This document shows positions 50,136-59,143 of a stretch of DNA of 64,000 nucleotides, piece by piece. The DNA is taken from positions 4,602,501 to 4,666,500 of the forward strand of contig NZ_CP034437.1 of assembly GCF_003952225.1 (NCBI RefSeq). Reading direction: 5' to 3'. A model generated the notes under the pieces. The model worked only from the letters and a program-made list of their open reading frames with translations, did no database searches and had not been told where the DNA came from. The position numbers were made by a program, and so were the translations under genes. Position 1 is the stretch's first letter; every line of letters begins with the position of its first letter. The stretch comes from Paenibacillus albus (lineage in GTDB: Bacteria > Bacillota > Bacilli > Paenibacillales > Paenibacillaceae).

Positions 50136-52442
50136 TTACAGATACTCGTTCTCATGCTTCGCTTTGAGACGCTGCCAGCGGCGCTCAACCTCGTCCTCGA
50201 ACGACTTGAGTGCAGGTGCGTACTCTGGTCGAGTCATATGCTTCGTCTTGCCCATGTTCTTCAACCAATCGCCAAGCGGGATCCGCTTGCCCTTCTCTTC
50301 CGGATTGTACGTGATTGTCGTCACGCCCTCCTCTACATCGTAGAGCGGGAAGAAGCAGGAGTTCACGGCTTCATCAATAAGCGTTTGGCCGATCTTCTCT
50401 TCCGATAACCAGTTGAGCGGACAAGTGATAAGGATTTTACCGTATACGAGACCGACGTTCTGCGCGTAGTACTGGGCCTTCGCCGCTTTACGGAGCAAAT
50501 CCTGAGGCAGCGACTCCGAGCCTGTGAAGACGTACGGAATGTTCGTGGCCGCCATGATTTGCGCTGTATCCTTATGGTGGAACAGCTTGCCACCTTGGTG
50601 CTTGCCGACGTTTGAAGTCGATGTACGGTGGCCGAGCGGCGTCGAATAGGACAGCTGCGCGCCTGTATTCATATAGCCCTCGTTATCGTACTCGAGGATG
50701 ATCATTTTATGATTGCGAAGCGCACTGCCGATTGCAGGACCCATACCGATATCCATACCGCCGTCACCTGTAATCATGACGAAAGTGAAATCATCCTTGA
50801 GTCCGTATTGATCCAGCTCGCCGCGACGCTTGCGCTCCCAGAACATTTCCACAACGCCTGATAGCGTTGCTGCTCCATTCTGGAACAAGTTATGAATATA
50901 CGTCGCTTTGTGCGAGGAATACGGGAAGCCCGTCGTAACAACCATCGCACAGCCGGTTTGATAGAGCGCGACGATATCGCCTTCGATGCCTTTGAAGAAC
51001 AGCTCGAGACCGGAGAAGATTCCACAGCCTGGGCAAGCGCCATGTCCGGGAGCCAGCCGCTTCGGCTTCTTCGTCAGCTGGCGAATCGGCGGCACTTTCA
51101 CTTTAAGCTTGCCCGTCGCCTCATCACGATCTACGGTGATAAGCCCTGTCTTCAAATCCTCGTAAGCGAGCGGCTCAAGCACGCGCTTCGGCGCTTTGTC
51201 CGGATCGCCCGGCGTGTGGCCCCAATAATCGAACGGCACATCGACTTTGCCGCTTGCCGCCGCTTCGATCGCCAGCTCGAACAGATGATGGCCGTCTTCC
51301 GCGTAGAAGTCTTTGCCGCCGAGACCGAATATTCGGCTAATGACAAGCGTATCCTTCACGCCTTGCGTAAACAGCGCAGCCTTGATCTCATTCGTCATAT
51401 TGCCGCCGTGTGCGCCATAAGAGTCGGCGCGGTCACCGATGGTGACCGCTTTGACACCGCGAAGCGCTTCAGCAATCTCCTGCGCCGGGAACGGACGGAT
51501 CATGTTCGGCGCAATCGAGCCTGCCTTGATGCCGCGGGCACGAAGCTGGTCGACAACGTCCTTAATGATTTCCGATGCGGAATTCATCAAGAATACCGCC
51601 ACTTCAGCGTCTTCCATCCGGTAAAGATCGAGAATCGGATAATCGCGCCCTGTCAGTACCGCATATTCTTCACGGATACGATCGAATACTTTGCCCGCCC
51701 GGTACATCGCTTGGGACTGCTGGAAGCAGTTGTTGATATAGTCCGGTTCGTTCATGTAAGGGCCGACCGTGATCGGATTATTGCGGTCGAGCACATGCTT
51801 GAACCCTTCAGGCGAATGCTCGCCAACAAAGGCATGGACATCAGCGCGATGAGCGAATGTTTGCACGCGCCGCTTCTGATGGGACGTGAAGTAGCCGTCG
51901 GATGCAACGAGCACCGGGAGTCTGACTTCCGGATCTTCCGCCAGCTTAATCGCCATAATATTCATGTCATACACAGCTTGCGGGTCGCGGCACATGAGAA
52001 TCGGCCAACCCGTGTTCAGCGCGTAATAAAGGTCAGAATGGTCGCCGTGGATATCGAGTGGGCCTGATACGGAACGGCACACGAGGTTCATAACCATCGG
52101 GAAACGCGTACCTGACTGCACCGGCATCTGCTCCAGCATATACAGATAGCCATTCGAGCTTGTCGCGTTGAACACGCGTCCGCCGGCAGCAGATGCGCCG
52201 TAGCATATACCTGCAGAGCCATGCTCTCCATCAGCCGGAATCAGCTTAATGTCATGCTGGCCATTGGCTTTCATCAAATCCAGAAATTGTGCGACCTCCG
52301 TTGAAGGCGAGATCGGAAAATAACCCATCACATGATAATTGATTTGGTGCGCGGCGTACGCTGCCATTTCATTGCCTGACTCGTACACCATTCGCTGCTC
52401 GACAGTACCTTGACTCACTTCTTTGTTAATCTCGATGGCCAT
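50136..52442 (-). CDS. 2-oxoacid:ferredoxin oxidoreductase, fused alpha-beta subunits
   Basis: A 768-aa thiamine-diphosphate enzyme that oxidatively decarboxylates a 2-oxoacid to acyl-CoA and reduces ferredoxin. Residues 1 to about 400 are the alpha (PorA-like) part: YFPISPSTEVAQFLD, RSVSGPLDIHGDHSD. From about 465 comes the beta (PorB-like) part: HGACPGCGIFSGLELFF and the TPP site GDGGMDIGMGPAIGSA with EGYMNTGAQLS. The natural fusion and the separate gamma/delta protein encoded upstream make a two-gene complex. Pyruvate is the most likely substrate, but branched 2-oxoacids are possible. AGGAG precedes the ATG. Confidence 0.92.
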   Translation of the reverse strand: MAIEINKEVSQGTVEQRMVYESGNEMAAYAAHQINYHVMGYFPISPSTEVAQFLDLMKANGQHDIKLIPADGEHGSAGICYGASAAGGRVFNATSSNGYLYMLEQMPVQSGTRFPMVMNLVCRSVSGPLDIHGDHSDLYYALNTGWPILMCRDPQAVYDMNIMAIKLAEDPEVRLPVLVASDGYFTSHQKRRVQTFAHRADVHAFVGEHSPEGFKHVLDRNNPITVGPYMNEPDYINNCFQQSQAMYRAGKVFDRIREEYAVLTGRDYPILDLYRMEDAEVAVFLMNSASEIIKDVVDQLRARGIKAGSIAPNMIRPFPAQEIAEALRGVKAVTIGDRADSYGAHGGNMTNEIKAALFTQGVKDTLVISRIFGLGGKDFYAEDGHHLFELAIEAAASGKVDVPFDYWGHTPGDPDKAPKRVLEPLAYEDLKTGLITVDRDEATGKLKVKVPPIRQLTKKPKRLAPGHGACPGCGIFSGLELFFKGIEGDIVALYQTGCAMVVTTGFPYSSHKATYIHNLFQNGAATLSGVVEMFWERKRRGELDQYGLKDDFTFVMITGDGGMDIGMGPAIGSALRNHKMIILEYDNEGYMNTGAQLSYSTPLGHRTSTSNVGKHQGGKLFHHKDTAQIMAATNIPYVFTGSESLPQDLLRKAAKAQYYAQNVGLVYGKILITCPLNWLSEEKIGQTLIDEAVNSCFFPLYDVEEGVTTITYNPEEKGKRIPLGDWLKNMGKTKHMTRPEYAPALKSFEDEVERRWQRLKAKHENEYL

Positions 52443-52489
52443 TGCTAATCCGCTCCTCTCTTGACGCTTACGTAAGAGTTACAACGATA

Positions 52490-53500
52490 TTAATTCGCAT
52501 TTGCCCAAACAAATTTGTGCGGTACGCGGTGCGCTTCTCCGTAACCATCCGTTTCGCGTTCTGACGCGAGTGCTTCGGTCGGACAAGCGACAACGCATTT
52601 CAAGCAGCCTTTGCAATATTGGTAATCGATTCCCTGCAGGAACATCTGCGGACGCCCCTTCTTATCCGGCTGCTCCTCCCATACGAAGCAGAAGTCCGGG
52701 CATGCCGTATCGCATGCGGCGCAGTGAATGCATTTCTCATCGTCAAAATGCGGCATCATCCCTTGTCTCGAGATGCTGATGTCCTTCAGCACGCTGTTGC
52801 CGGGATTAATGATCATCCCGCCAATCGGCTGCGTCTCATATCCGAGCGTCGGTATATCCCACCGTTTCGGCTCCGGCATCTGCTCGCCTTCCGGCAGCGC
52901 AAACGTCTGGAACTTCACCTCGTCGTACCCCCGCTGGAATGTGCGCAGTGCGGGATCAACCGCTTGCGGATACTTCTTCTCAAGCGATTTACGAATGATC
53001 CCTTTCATGTGCTCAAAATCCAGGAAGTCGCAGAGTCTGAACAAGCCGCCGAGCATCGCCATGTTAACCCGGTTATTCTCCTCGAGGGAGATCCCTGTAG
53101 CATCGACAACGGCAAGTGTACCAGCGGACAAATTCATCTTTTCTTTCAGCTGTTCAGGCAATTTCGTAGAGTTAACCAGCACGACACTATCCTCGTAGAT
53201 TCCGCTGATGACATTGACTGTTTTGGATAGGTTCTCGTGAAACACGCCGACAATATGAGGCCGCTCGACCGGTGTCGTATCACGGATATTCGTTTCCAGA
53301 TCACAGAACCGAATATGCGCTTTAACCGGCGAGCCTTTCTTTTCCGATCCGTACGAGGAAAAGCTCACACCATTGAAACCGCTTCCAACAACGCCTGCTT
53401 CAGCCAACATTTTGCCAGCCAAGTTCGCGCCCAATCCGCCGATCGATTCCAGTCTAATTTCGAAGAATCCCAGGTCATTCTGCTTTGGAAGTACCGACAC
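52490..53500 (-). CDS. 2-oxoacid:ferredoxin oxidoreductase, fused gamma-delta subunits
   Basis: A 336-aa protein. The gamma domain (residues 1 to about 190, with GGLGANLAGKMLAEAG) binds CoA/assists turnover; the C-terminal delta domain holds two [4Fe-4S] motifs, CIHCAACDTACP and CKGCLKCVVACP, that pass electrons to ferredoxin. It is the upstream gene of the pair, 47 bases before the alpha-beta gene. The start is GTG at 53500, nine bases after GAGGGGA; the GTG at 53509 touches that site. Together the two genes carry all four classical subunits. Confidence 0.93.
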   Translation of the reverse strand: MSVLPKQNDLGFFEIRLESIGGLGANLAGKMLAEAGVVGSGFNGVSFSSYGSEKKGSPVKAHIRFCDLETNIRDTTPVERPHIVGVFHENLSKTVNVISGIYEDSVVLVNSTKLPEQLKEKMNLSAGTLAVVDATGISLEENNRVNMAMLGGLFRLCDFLDFEHMKGIIRKSLEKKYPQAVDPALRTFQRGYDEVKFQTFALPEGEQMPEPKRWDIPTLGYETQPIGGMIINPGNSVLKDISISRQGMMPHFDDEKCIHCAACDTACPDFCFVWEEQPDKKGRPQMFLQGIDYQYCKGCLKCVVACPTEALASERETDGYGEAHRVPHKFVWANAN

Positions 53501-53743
53501 TCGATCCACTCCCCTCTTGAATTGACTGCTGAATTGACTGAATAATTTATAAATTCACAACTATCAGTATACCATCAGTTACAAAAGCCGAATAGCGTTT
53601 CTTTCCAAAACAGCTTCCAGAAATGACTATTACAGCAAAATCGGGCCATTGCCTGTGTTAGTACAGCTCGTCCAATTCGCATAAACAAGAATGGCACAGG
53701 ACTGCTGCCTACCAGCTGCGGACAACCGATCAACAGGATTCGG
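53501..53743. other. Intergenic region, promoter of the 2-oxoacid oxidoreductase
   Basis: A short direct repeat (GAATTGACTG twice, about 53519-53541) and an AT-rich stretch lie just upstream of the operon start. A minus-strand frame here (53575-53895) overlaps the deacetylase gene and has no ribosome site. Nothing else is recognised. Confidence 0.4.
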
Positions 53744-54661
53744 CTATCCCTTTCTCCGCTGATAATGGCGCAGCTCCCGCCATCCGATTCGAATAATATT
53801 CTCTGCGCGCATCGCTTCCAGCACATCGGGATCTCTGAATATCTCCATCTCCATTCCACGCCTAAGCGGTTCCGAATGGAAAGCGGTAAGCTCATCCGTA
53901 ACGAGTGATGGGTGAATAAACAGCTCGGTCACACCGGCTTTCAAACGTCTGATAAGCGAAATCATCTGAGCTTTAAAGTGGGCGTATGTTTCATGCGGAT
54001 TAGGCGAGTGAAATGGAAGTGCAACCAAATAATCGAGCACAACAACACCGCGAGCGTCAGCTTCCTCGGCAAACTTCATCGCTTGAGCTGCAAGCTCGGG
54101 AGGAGCAGGATCGCCCGATTCGAGCAGCAGAAACCGCGGCAGCCGGAATGGCAGGCCAAAGCCCGCACAAATATCAAATACCTCTCTCAAGAAATCTCGG
54201 CCAGTCTGCAAACCATACAAGCTGCCCATATGATTGTCCGCATGCGTCACGTTCACGCCAAGCTGAAGTGCCATCTCGATCTGAGCAATTAGCTCCTGCT
54301 TCAATTGCTGCCCGTCTACGCGGCGCTCGAACGTCTTCACATCCCGGTGAAAATATCCTTCGCTCGTCACCAGAGATTGCGTGGATCCTCCTCTATATAC
54401 GGGTCCCCATTTCATGAGGTCCCATTCGCTTGTTGTGGCTAGATGCACCCCGACATCCATCTGCGAATGCCTGGCGCACCACAGCGCAGCTTCTCTCGCC
54501 CAGCCACAAGGCATCATGAGCGAGGAGGAGGAGACGACACGATTCTCGAGCAGATTCTGGATTCCTTTATTCGTGGAGTGACATAAGCCGAAATCATCCG
54601 CATTAATGATAAGCACTCTCTCATTCGGGCCATATCCAAGCCGCTCTGCTGTACTCTTCAT
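53744..54661 (-). CDS. ChbG/YdjC-family carbohydrate deacetylase
   Basis: A 305-aa enzyme of the YdjC family, which removes acetyl groups from chito-oligosaccharides and related sugars. Metal and catalytic residues: INADDFGLCHSTNKG (Asp-Asp), HADNHMGSLYGL (two His), and LFIHPSLVTDE. The fold is a (beta/alpha) barrel. The start is ATG at 54661, eight bases after AGGAGG. Monocistronic; it may have no link to the neighbouring genes. Confidence 0.9.
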   Translation of the reverse strand: MKSTAERLGYGPNERVLIINADDFGLCHSTNKGIQNLLENRVVSSSSLMMPCGWAREAALWCARHSQMDVGVHLATTSEWDLMKWGPVYRGGSTQSLVTSEGYFHRDVKTFERRVDGQQLKQELIAQIEMALQLGVNVTHADNHMGSLYGLQTGRDFLREVFDICAGFGLPFRLPRFLLLESGDPAPPELAAQAMKFAEEADARGVVVLDYLVALPFHSPNPHETYAHFKAQMISLIRRLKAGVTELFIHPSLVTDELTAFHSEPLRRGMEMEIFRDPDVLEAMRAENIIRIGWRELRHYQRRKG

Positions 54662-54715
54662 AAGGATGCCCTCCTGCCTCTTACATGGTAAGCCTGCAAT
54701 CTTATCTATATGACA

Positions 54716-54764
54716 AAAACCCAATCATTCATGCTTCTTCGCGAAGGATGAAATGATTGGGTTT
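54716..54764. terminator. Bidirectional terminator-like hairpin
   Basis: AAACCCAATCATT/AATGATTGGGTTT with inner CTTC/GAAG pairing; the minus strand continues as TTTTTGTC. It ends the phosphotransferase gene at 54778. Confidence 0.9.
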
Positions 54765-54777
54765 GTCTGCGGATACG

Positions 54778-55806
54778 TTAGATTAAGAGGTTTTGTCGTA
54801 AGATGACTTGAAGCTTATCCTGGTGCACATCGACCCAATTGGAGACGAAATAGGCTCGGTCGGTTATGCTGTACCAAATATCATCTTCATCAAGACCTGC
54901 GAGCAGCCGGCCTGCAAAATGATAAAAGATATCCAGCATCCTCAGCTTGATGAGCGATGGCAGCAGCTGTAATTCCGCTTCTGTGAGCCGCGTTGCCATG
55001 CCGAAGCCCTTGGCGAACAGGGCAATTCGGTCTAAGCATTCATCTGTTTGCTCACTCGGCAGCTCGGCGAGTACAACAGCAAGTTCCATCGCACGTACAT
55101 CAATCATACAAAATTCAAAATCAAGGATTCCAACGATCCGCTCACCTTCCGCAAGCGCATTGGTATATCCGATATCGCCATGAATCCATTGATGAGGCAG
55201 CTCTTCGAATTGGTTTCTTAATGCCATTAACTGACTTAACTGTTCAATGATGTACCCGATTTTATCAACTTGCCCGGCTAGCTTCTCGGTGCTGCCGCAA
55301 AGCTCCAATAGTCTTGCGGCCGTTATATCCACGTACGTTTCGCTCAGCTGATAATAGGATTTGTATTGGGAAGTCAGCTCGCGCGGCACGCTTCTTTCGA
55401 GCCGTGCAAATGCGCGCGATAGCTCCCCTGTCGCATTGCCTAGCCCTAGAAGATGCGCCGGCAAGTCCGATGCTGGCCGGTTCCCGCCAATATAACGGAA
55501 CATGGCGGCTAGTTTGCCGTCAGGCCCGACCGTAATTGTTGCCCCATGTCTATTCTGCACGGGCTTCGGAACCTCGAATGGCAGCTGCGAATGCTGAAGC
55601 TCGTCAAGGAAGTGATGCTCGAGCGCAACGGTAGGCTGATCTTGATGATTATTATAGATACGCAGTACATATTTATCATTGCCGGAATAAACCATACGCG
55701 TCGTATTGTTCATGCCGCTTTCTTCCTTCTCTGCACGCCATCCCGCTCCGAGCGGGTATGCAGACAAATAATCGGCGATTTCACCATTCAGCTTTTGTTC
55801 AGTCAT
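54778..55806 (-). CDS. APH-family phosphotransferase, CotS/homoserine-kinase-like
   Basis: A 342-aa kinase-fold protein. Catalytic loop HQWIHGDIGYTNALA (about residues 205-219) and GILDFEFCMIDVRAMELAVVL. Its length and N-terminal region fit the homoserine kinase/choline kinase/CotS branch. Substrate unknown. It overlaps the MOSC gene upstream by eight bases, so the two are co-translated. No strong ribosome site is seen, which fits coupling. Confidence 0.85.
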   Translation of the reverse strand: MTEQKLNGEIADYLSAYPLGAGWRAEKEESGMNNTTRMVYSGNDKYVLRIYNNHQDQPTVALEHHFLDELQHSQLPFEVPKPVQNRHGATITVGPDGKLAAMFRYIGGNRPASDLPAHLLGLGNATGELSRAFARLERSVPRELTSQYKSYYQLSETYVDITAARLLELCGSTEKLAGQVDKIGYIIEQLSQLMALRNQFEELPHQWIHGDIGYTNALAEGERIVGILDFEFCMIDVRAMELAVVLAELPSEQTDECLDRIALFAKGFGMATRLTEAELQLLPSLIKLRMLDIFYHFAGRLLAGLDEDDIWYSITDRAYFVSNWVDVHQDKLQVILRQNLLI

Positions 55807-56461
55807 TGCTGCGAAGTGCCTCCTCCCTCTTTCTCAGCGATTGCTGCCAGCTTCCTGCAAGCTCCGGAACTGCAAGCAAGCTGCGGATTCCTGCCAGATC
55901 CTTCTTATCGGTATGCATAATACGGTTTGCTTCTGTGACGGTTATACCAGCAGGATGGCGCTCCAGCAGAATCAGCTTGTCCCCTGCTTGAACGCTGCCC
56001 TCCGTCAACACGCGCAAATAAAATCCTGTATAACCCGTCTCCTGCACCTCCTGCGCAAGCTGCGGAAGTCCGTGCTTCATGCCGAGCTTGTAGCATGGCT
56101 GTCTTGGTTGGCTCACTTGGACAATCGCATCGCCGACTTTTAGAATGTCGCCGATGCAAAGGTCGTGTTCCGTCATTTGCGTCACGGTAAAGTTCTCACC
56201 GAACGATCCTGCTTCAGCCGGTTTCTGCCATCTGTCCGACCAGAACGGGAAATGTTCTGCGGAGTATACACATACTGCTTTGTCTTCTCCCCCATGAAAG
56301 ACAAGGTCGCCTTGGGCATCGCCTTCAAGCCCTAAACGCGACAATGCGATGGGAAATTTCCCGACAGCCGTCTTGTTGATGCCTGTTATAATTTCCTTGG
56401 AGCCATGCAGCATCTTCTGCAAATTTCCCACATTTATTGACATTACAGTTCCAAGCTCCAC
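55799..56461 (-). CDS. MOSC-domain protein (YiiM type)
   Basis: A 220-aa MOSC-fold protein. MOSC proteins bind molybdenum cofactor and act on N-hydroxylated compounds or transfer sulfur. Signs: VFHGGEDKAVCVYSAEHFPFW, FGENFTVTQM, and the conserved Cys in QPRQPCYKLGM. It has a YiiM-like C-terminal tail. The start is GTG at 56461, seven bases after GGAGGT; the ATG at 56443 lies too far from that site. Two inverted Spo0A-like boxes lie about 100 bases upstream. Confidence 0.85.
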   Translation of the reverse strand: MELGTVMSINVGNLQKMLHGSKEIITGINKTAVGKFPIALSRLGLEGDAQGDLVFHGGEDKAVCVYSAEHFPFWSDRWQKPAEAGSFGENFTVTQMTEHDLCIGDILKVGDAIVQVSQPRQPCYKLGMKHGLPQLAQEVQETGYTGFYLRVLTEGSVQAGDKLILLERHPAGITVTEANRIMHTDKKDLAGIRSLLAVPELAGSWQQSLRKREEALRSND

Positions 56462-56557
56462 TTTGCTTACCTCCGATTCACCACATGCCTTAGGCGAATT
56501 ATACGCCGTAAATGAAGGAAATGGCAATGCTTAATGCCGTTAAGATCTTTTTCCCCA

Positions 56558-56592
56558 TTTCGACATCTGAGTCGATTGCTCATATGTCGAAA
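56558..56592. promoter_or_regulatory. Inverted pair of Spo0A-box-like sequences
   Basis: TTTCGACAT (56558-56566) and ATGTCGAAA (56584-56592) are exact inverted copies separated by 17 bp. Each contains TGTCGAA, the 0A box core (TGNCGAA). They are placed about 100-130 bp upstream of the MOSC start. This may be a Spo0A-controlled promoter or a chance hairpin. Confidence 0.4.
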
Positions 56593-56683
56593 CCGATCTC
56601 TTCCTGTTGCTTTGTGCGCTTACCCGGGAAATGATGAGTAGGAAATGAGGAAATATTTCCGGGCCATTTCTCAGTCGCTATTA

Positions 56684-58393
56684 TCAGTGTTGCGGGAATT
56701 TTCTCTCAATTCTGATACATTCATCAATGGATCTCCGCGTAAATCTGGAGGAGCCTACGATCTTCACCGGTTGCTTCTTCAGGATGGCACGATGTTTCAG
56801 CTCAATACAAACGCATCCGGCTATCATCGCCGCACAGAACGAGAACAATACGCCTGTACTCAGCGCAAAAAATGCAAACCCGCCGCTCGCTGTCAGCCAG
56901 CAAAAAGCAGTGACGTCAATGTACCCGCTATATCTCCCTAAGTTCCAGGGCCCTTTTTGACGTTTCGCATGCCCTGCTCTTCTGAAATGACGCAATTCTT
57001 CTCTTAACCGTGCAGCAATTGGCATTGCATAAGCAGCATTCACCAGGATGATCGTCAAAGCGGTCAGCTGGACGAGCTCCTCGTAGGTTGTCATCCCAAG
57101 CGATGCGGCTTTCATCCCCAGCATCACCGCACATGCGGCGCTCGACACAACAATAACGGCGTACACAGGCGAGCGGAATTGTTCGGAGACAATCGCCAGC
57201 CATTTGGCGCCAGGCACCGACTCATCGCGCGCAAGCGCGAATAGATTACGCGATGTCGATGCCATAATCGCAGTGCCATTCATCCAGCAAGCCGCGACAA
57301 TTGCCATTAAGAAGATCGATTGTAGAATTGCTCCCCACTTGGACCACATGTTAATGAACCAACTCGTCATCTCAAGATAGGAATTGTAACCACCGAAGCC
57401 GCCGAGCGGATAGTGCATCAGTAGAAACGTAAAGAGCACGAAGCCAAGTACACCTGCCGCAGCTGCCGAGAAGAAAATCGCCCAAGGTGCGTTAATGCGT
57501 GGATCATTCGTCTCTTCTGCAATCAGAGCCGGGCTCCCGTAACCAATAAAGAGCCGCTGTAGCAACAACATTCCGATTATTAGTGAGTGATTATTAGGAT
57601 TAGGTTCTCTAGGGGCAAGGGATACCGTATTGCTAAAAATATTATTATCTCCTGCAAGCACCTGAACCGGATATATCCCAGGCCATACAAGATACGCCAA
57701 ATACGAGATAATAGCCGCAACAAGCAGCAATTGGAGGACTGCACTGCCGCCTAACAGCCGCCCCATCGCATGAACCCCTCTTGCGTTCACGAGCGCCTGC
57801 GTGGAGACGATGGCAAGCAGCAGGATATAGAACAATTCTTTGCCGCCTGCGTAATTAAGGTATTCTACCATGAGGGCGTAGAGCCAGTCTGCCAGCAGTA
57901 GATTCGTAGTAACTAGCATGAAGAGCGAGCCGAACAGATGCAGCCAGCCGGACCAGAGCCCGAGTCTTCGCCCACCTGCTGAGAGCGCCCAATGATAGCT
58001 TCCCCCTGCCGTTGGTATTGCCGAAGTGAAAGACGCTAGCGAACAAGCGGTTATAAGTCCGAATAGCGCAAGCACCGGCCAACCGAAGCCAACGGTAATC
58101 GGTCCGCCTACCGCAATGGCAGGACCCAGCAGCATCACTGCACCGCCGATCAAAGCTACGCTTGAGAAAGCCATGCCAAAAGAAGAAAAGCCGCCCATAT
58201 GCCGAGTAAGCTGCTGCGGATATCCAATTCCGTTCAATTCATGCTTATCTTGCATGTAGCGTACATAAGCAGAGTGATTGTAGAGCGATTGATGCAGCGA
58301 CCGCTTCATCTGCTGCTCAGCTGTTCGTGCTAGGAAGAGGGCTGCTCCACATAATACAATAAAGCATACGAACCCTACAAGAAGCCATATCAT
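56684..58393 (-). CDS. APC-superfamily amino acid permease with N-terminal extension
   Basis: A 569-aa transporter. Residues 1-60 add one membrane helix (MIWLLVGFVCFIVLCGAALFLA) and a basic linker not present in standard permeases. The normal APC core starts near GYPQQLTRHMGGFSSFGMAFS, has SAIPTAGGSYHWALS (helix 3) and about 12 helices, ending with a soluble tail. The consensus is close to the amino acid/choline/ethanolamine permease group; substrate unknown. The start is ATG at 58393, five bases after GGGGGTGG. Confidence 0.85.
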   Translation of the reverse strand: MIWLLVGFVCFIVLCGAALFLARTAEQQMKRSLHQSLYNHSAYVRYMQDKHELNGIGYPQQLTRHMGGFSSFGMAFSSVALIGGAVMLLGPAIAVGGPITVGFGWPVLALFGLITACSLASFTSAIPTAGGSYHWALSAGGRRLGLWSGWLHLFGSLFMLVTTNLLLADWLYALMVEYLNYAGGKELFYILLLAIVSTQALVNARGVHAMGRLLGGSAVLQLLLVAAIISYLAYLVWPGIYPVQVLAGDNNIFSNTVSLAPREPNPNNHSLIIGMLLLQRLFIGYGSPALIAEETNDPRINAPWAIFFSAAAAGVLGFVLFTFLLMHYPLGGFGGYNSYLEMTSWFINMWSKWGAILQSIFLMAIVAACWMNGTAIMASTSRNLFALARDESVPGAKWLAIVSEQFRSPVYAVIVVSSAACAVMLGMKAASLGMTTYEELVQLTALTIILVNAAYAMPIAARLREELRHFRRAGHAKRQKGPWNLGRYSGYIDVTAFCWLTASGGFAFFALSTGVLFSFCAAMIAGCVCIELKHRAILKKQPVKIVGSSRFTRRSIDECIRIERKFPQH

Positions 58394-58456
58394 TAGAGCC
58401 ACCCCCTATTTGACTCTATGAGCGGCGCCTAATTGTCAGCACTTGCGTAAAAGATT

Positions 58457-58490
58457 AAAAAAAACCGCCGGCATAGCCAGCGGCGGTTGT
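58457..58490 (-). terminator. Terminator of the Spo0F-like gene
   Basis: Minus strand AACCGCCGCTGGC...GCCGGCGGTT then eight Ts, 74 bases after the stop at 58564. Confidence 0.9.
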
Positions 58491-58563
58491 TGCTTCGATA
58501 TTCGGAGAGTTTGAGTTATGTACGCTTAAGTCCGATATGGAGCCAATTTCGGATGTCCCTCTC

Positions 58564-59127
58564 TCAGACCCGCTCACTCTGCAAACTCTCTAATACGTGA
58601 CTACGCAAAGATTCAATGTCAAACGGTTTTGTAAAGAAAGATTTCACGCCAAGCGCTTTCGCTTTGTCGAGCTTGTCTGGGTCGCCGAAGGCAGTAATCA
58701 TCGCGACTTGCACCGTTTGGTTGAACCGGCGAATTTCCTGCAGCGCTTCGATTCCGTCCATGTCCGGCATTTTCAGATCGAGAAGAATGAAATCCACCTT
58801 GTCTCTGCTCGCGACTTCAATCGCACTCGTACCATTCGCCGCTTCGTATACATGCAGCCCTTCTTGCTCGAAGAGCTCCCTCAGCATAATCCGAATCGGC
58901 ATTTGATCGTCCACGATAAGCAAGGAATGCTCAGCTCCACCGGATGCCTCTCTTGAGATAGTAGGCTGGATTGGTGGAGCATTCCTATGAGCCGGAACTG
59001 ACTGTGCGTTGACGTCGCCGAGTGGGCTTCGCTCAATGACCGGCTTATTATTCTCCCGGTGCTTCTGCTTGACCTTGCTGGCAAAGAGAATGAGTGCAAT
59101 AGGCAGAAGAATGAGAACATAAATCAT
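58564..59127 (-). CDS. Membrane-anchored Spo0F-like response regulator
   Basis: A 187-aa protein. One N-terminal helix (MIYVLILLPIALILFAS, residues 1-17), a basic, Pro-rich linker (18-65) and a single REC domain (66-187) with no output domain. The acidic pair is Asp73/74, phospho-Asp117, Thr145, Lys167; spacings 43, 28 and 50 equal those of B. subtilis Spo0F (11, 54, 82, 104). VDDQ and KPFDI, both Spo0F phosphorelay contacts, are kept. It is likely a tethered phospho-relay protein on the inner face of the membrane. The start is ATG at 59127, six bases after GGGAG. Confidence 0.85.
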   Translation of the reverse strand: MIYVLILLPIALILFASKVKQKHRENNKPVIERSPLGDVNAQSVPAHRNAPPIQPTISREASGGAEHSLLIVDDQMPIRIMLRELFEQEGLHVYEAANGTSAIEVASRDKVDFILLDLKMPDMDGIEALQEIRRFNQTVQVAMITAFGDPDKLDKAKALGVKSFFTKPFDIESLRSHVLESLQSERV

Positions 59128-59143
59128 AGGAATCTCCCTGTAG

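Noticed and set aside
50892-52067. 391-codon plus-strand frame opposite the oxidoreductase gene
   Set aside because: Antisense shadow of a clearly coding gene; Arg/His-rich composition and no family match.
53575-53895. 106-codon minus-strand frame
   Set aside because: Overlaps the 3' end of the ChbG/YdjC gene in another frame; no ribosome site.
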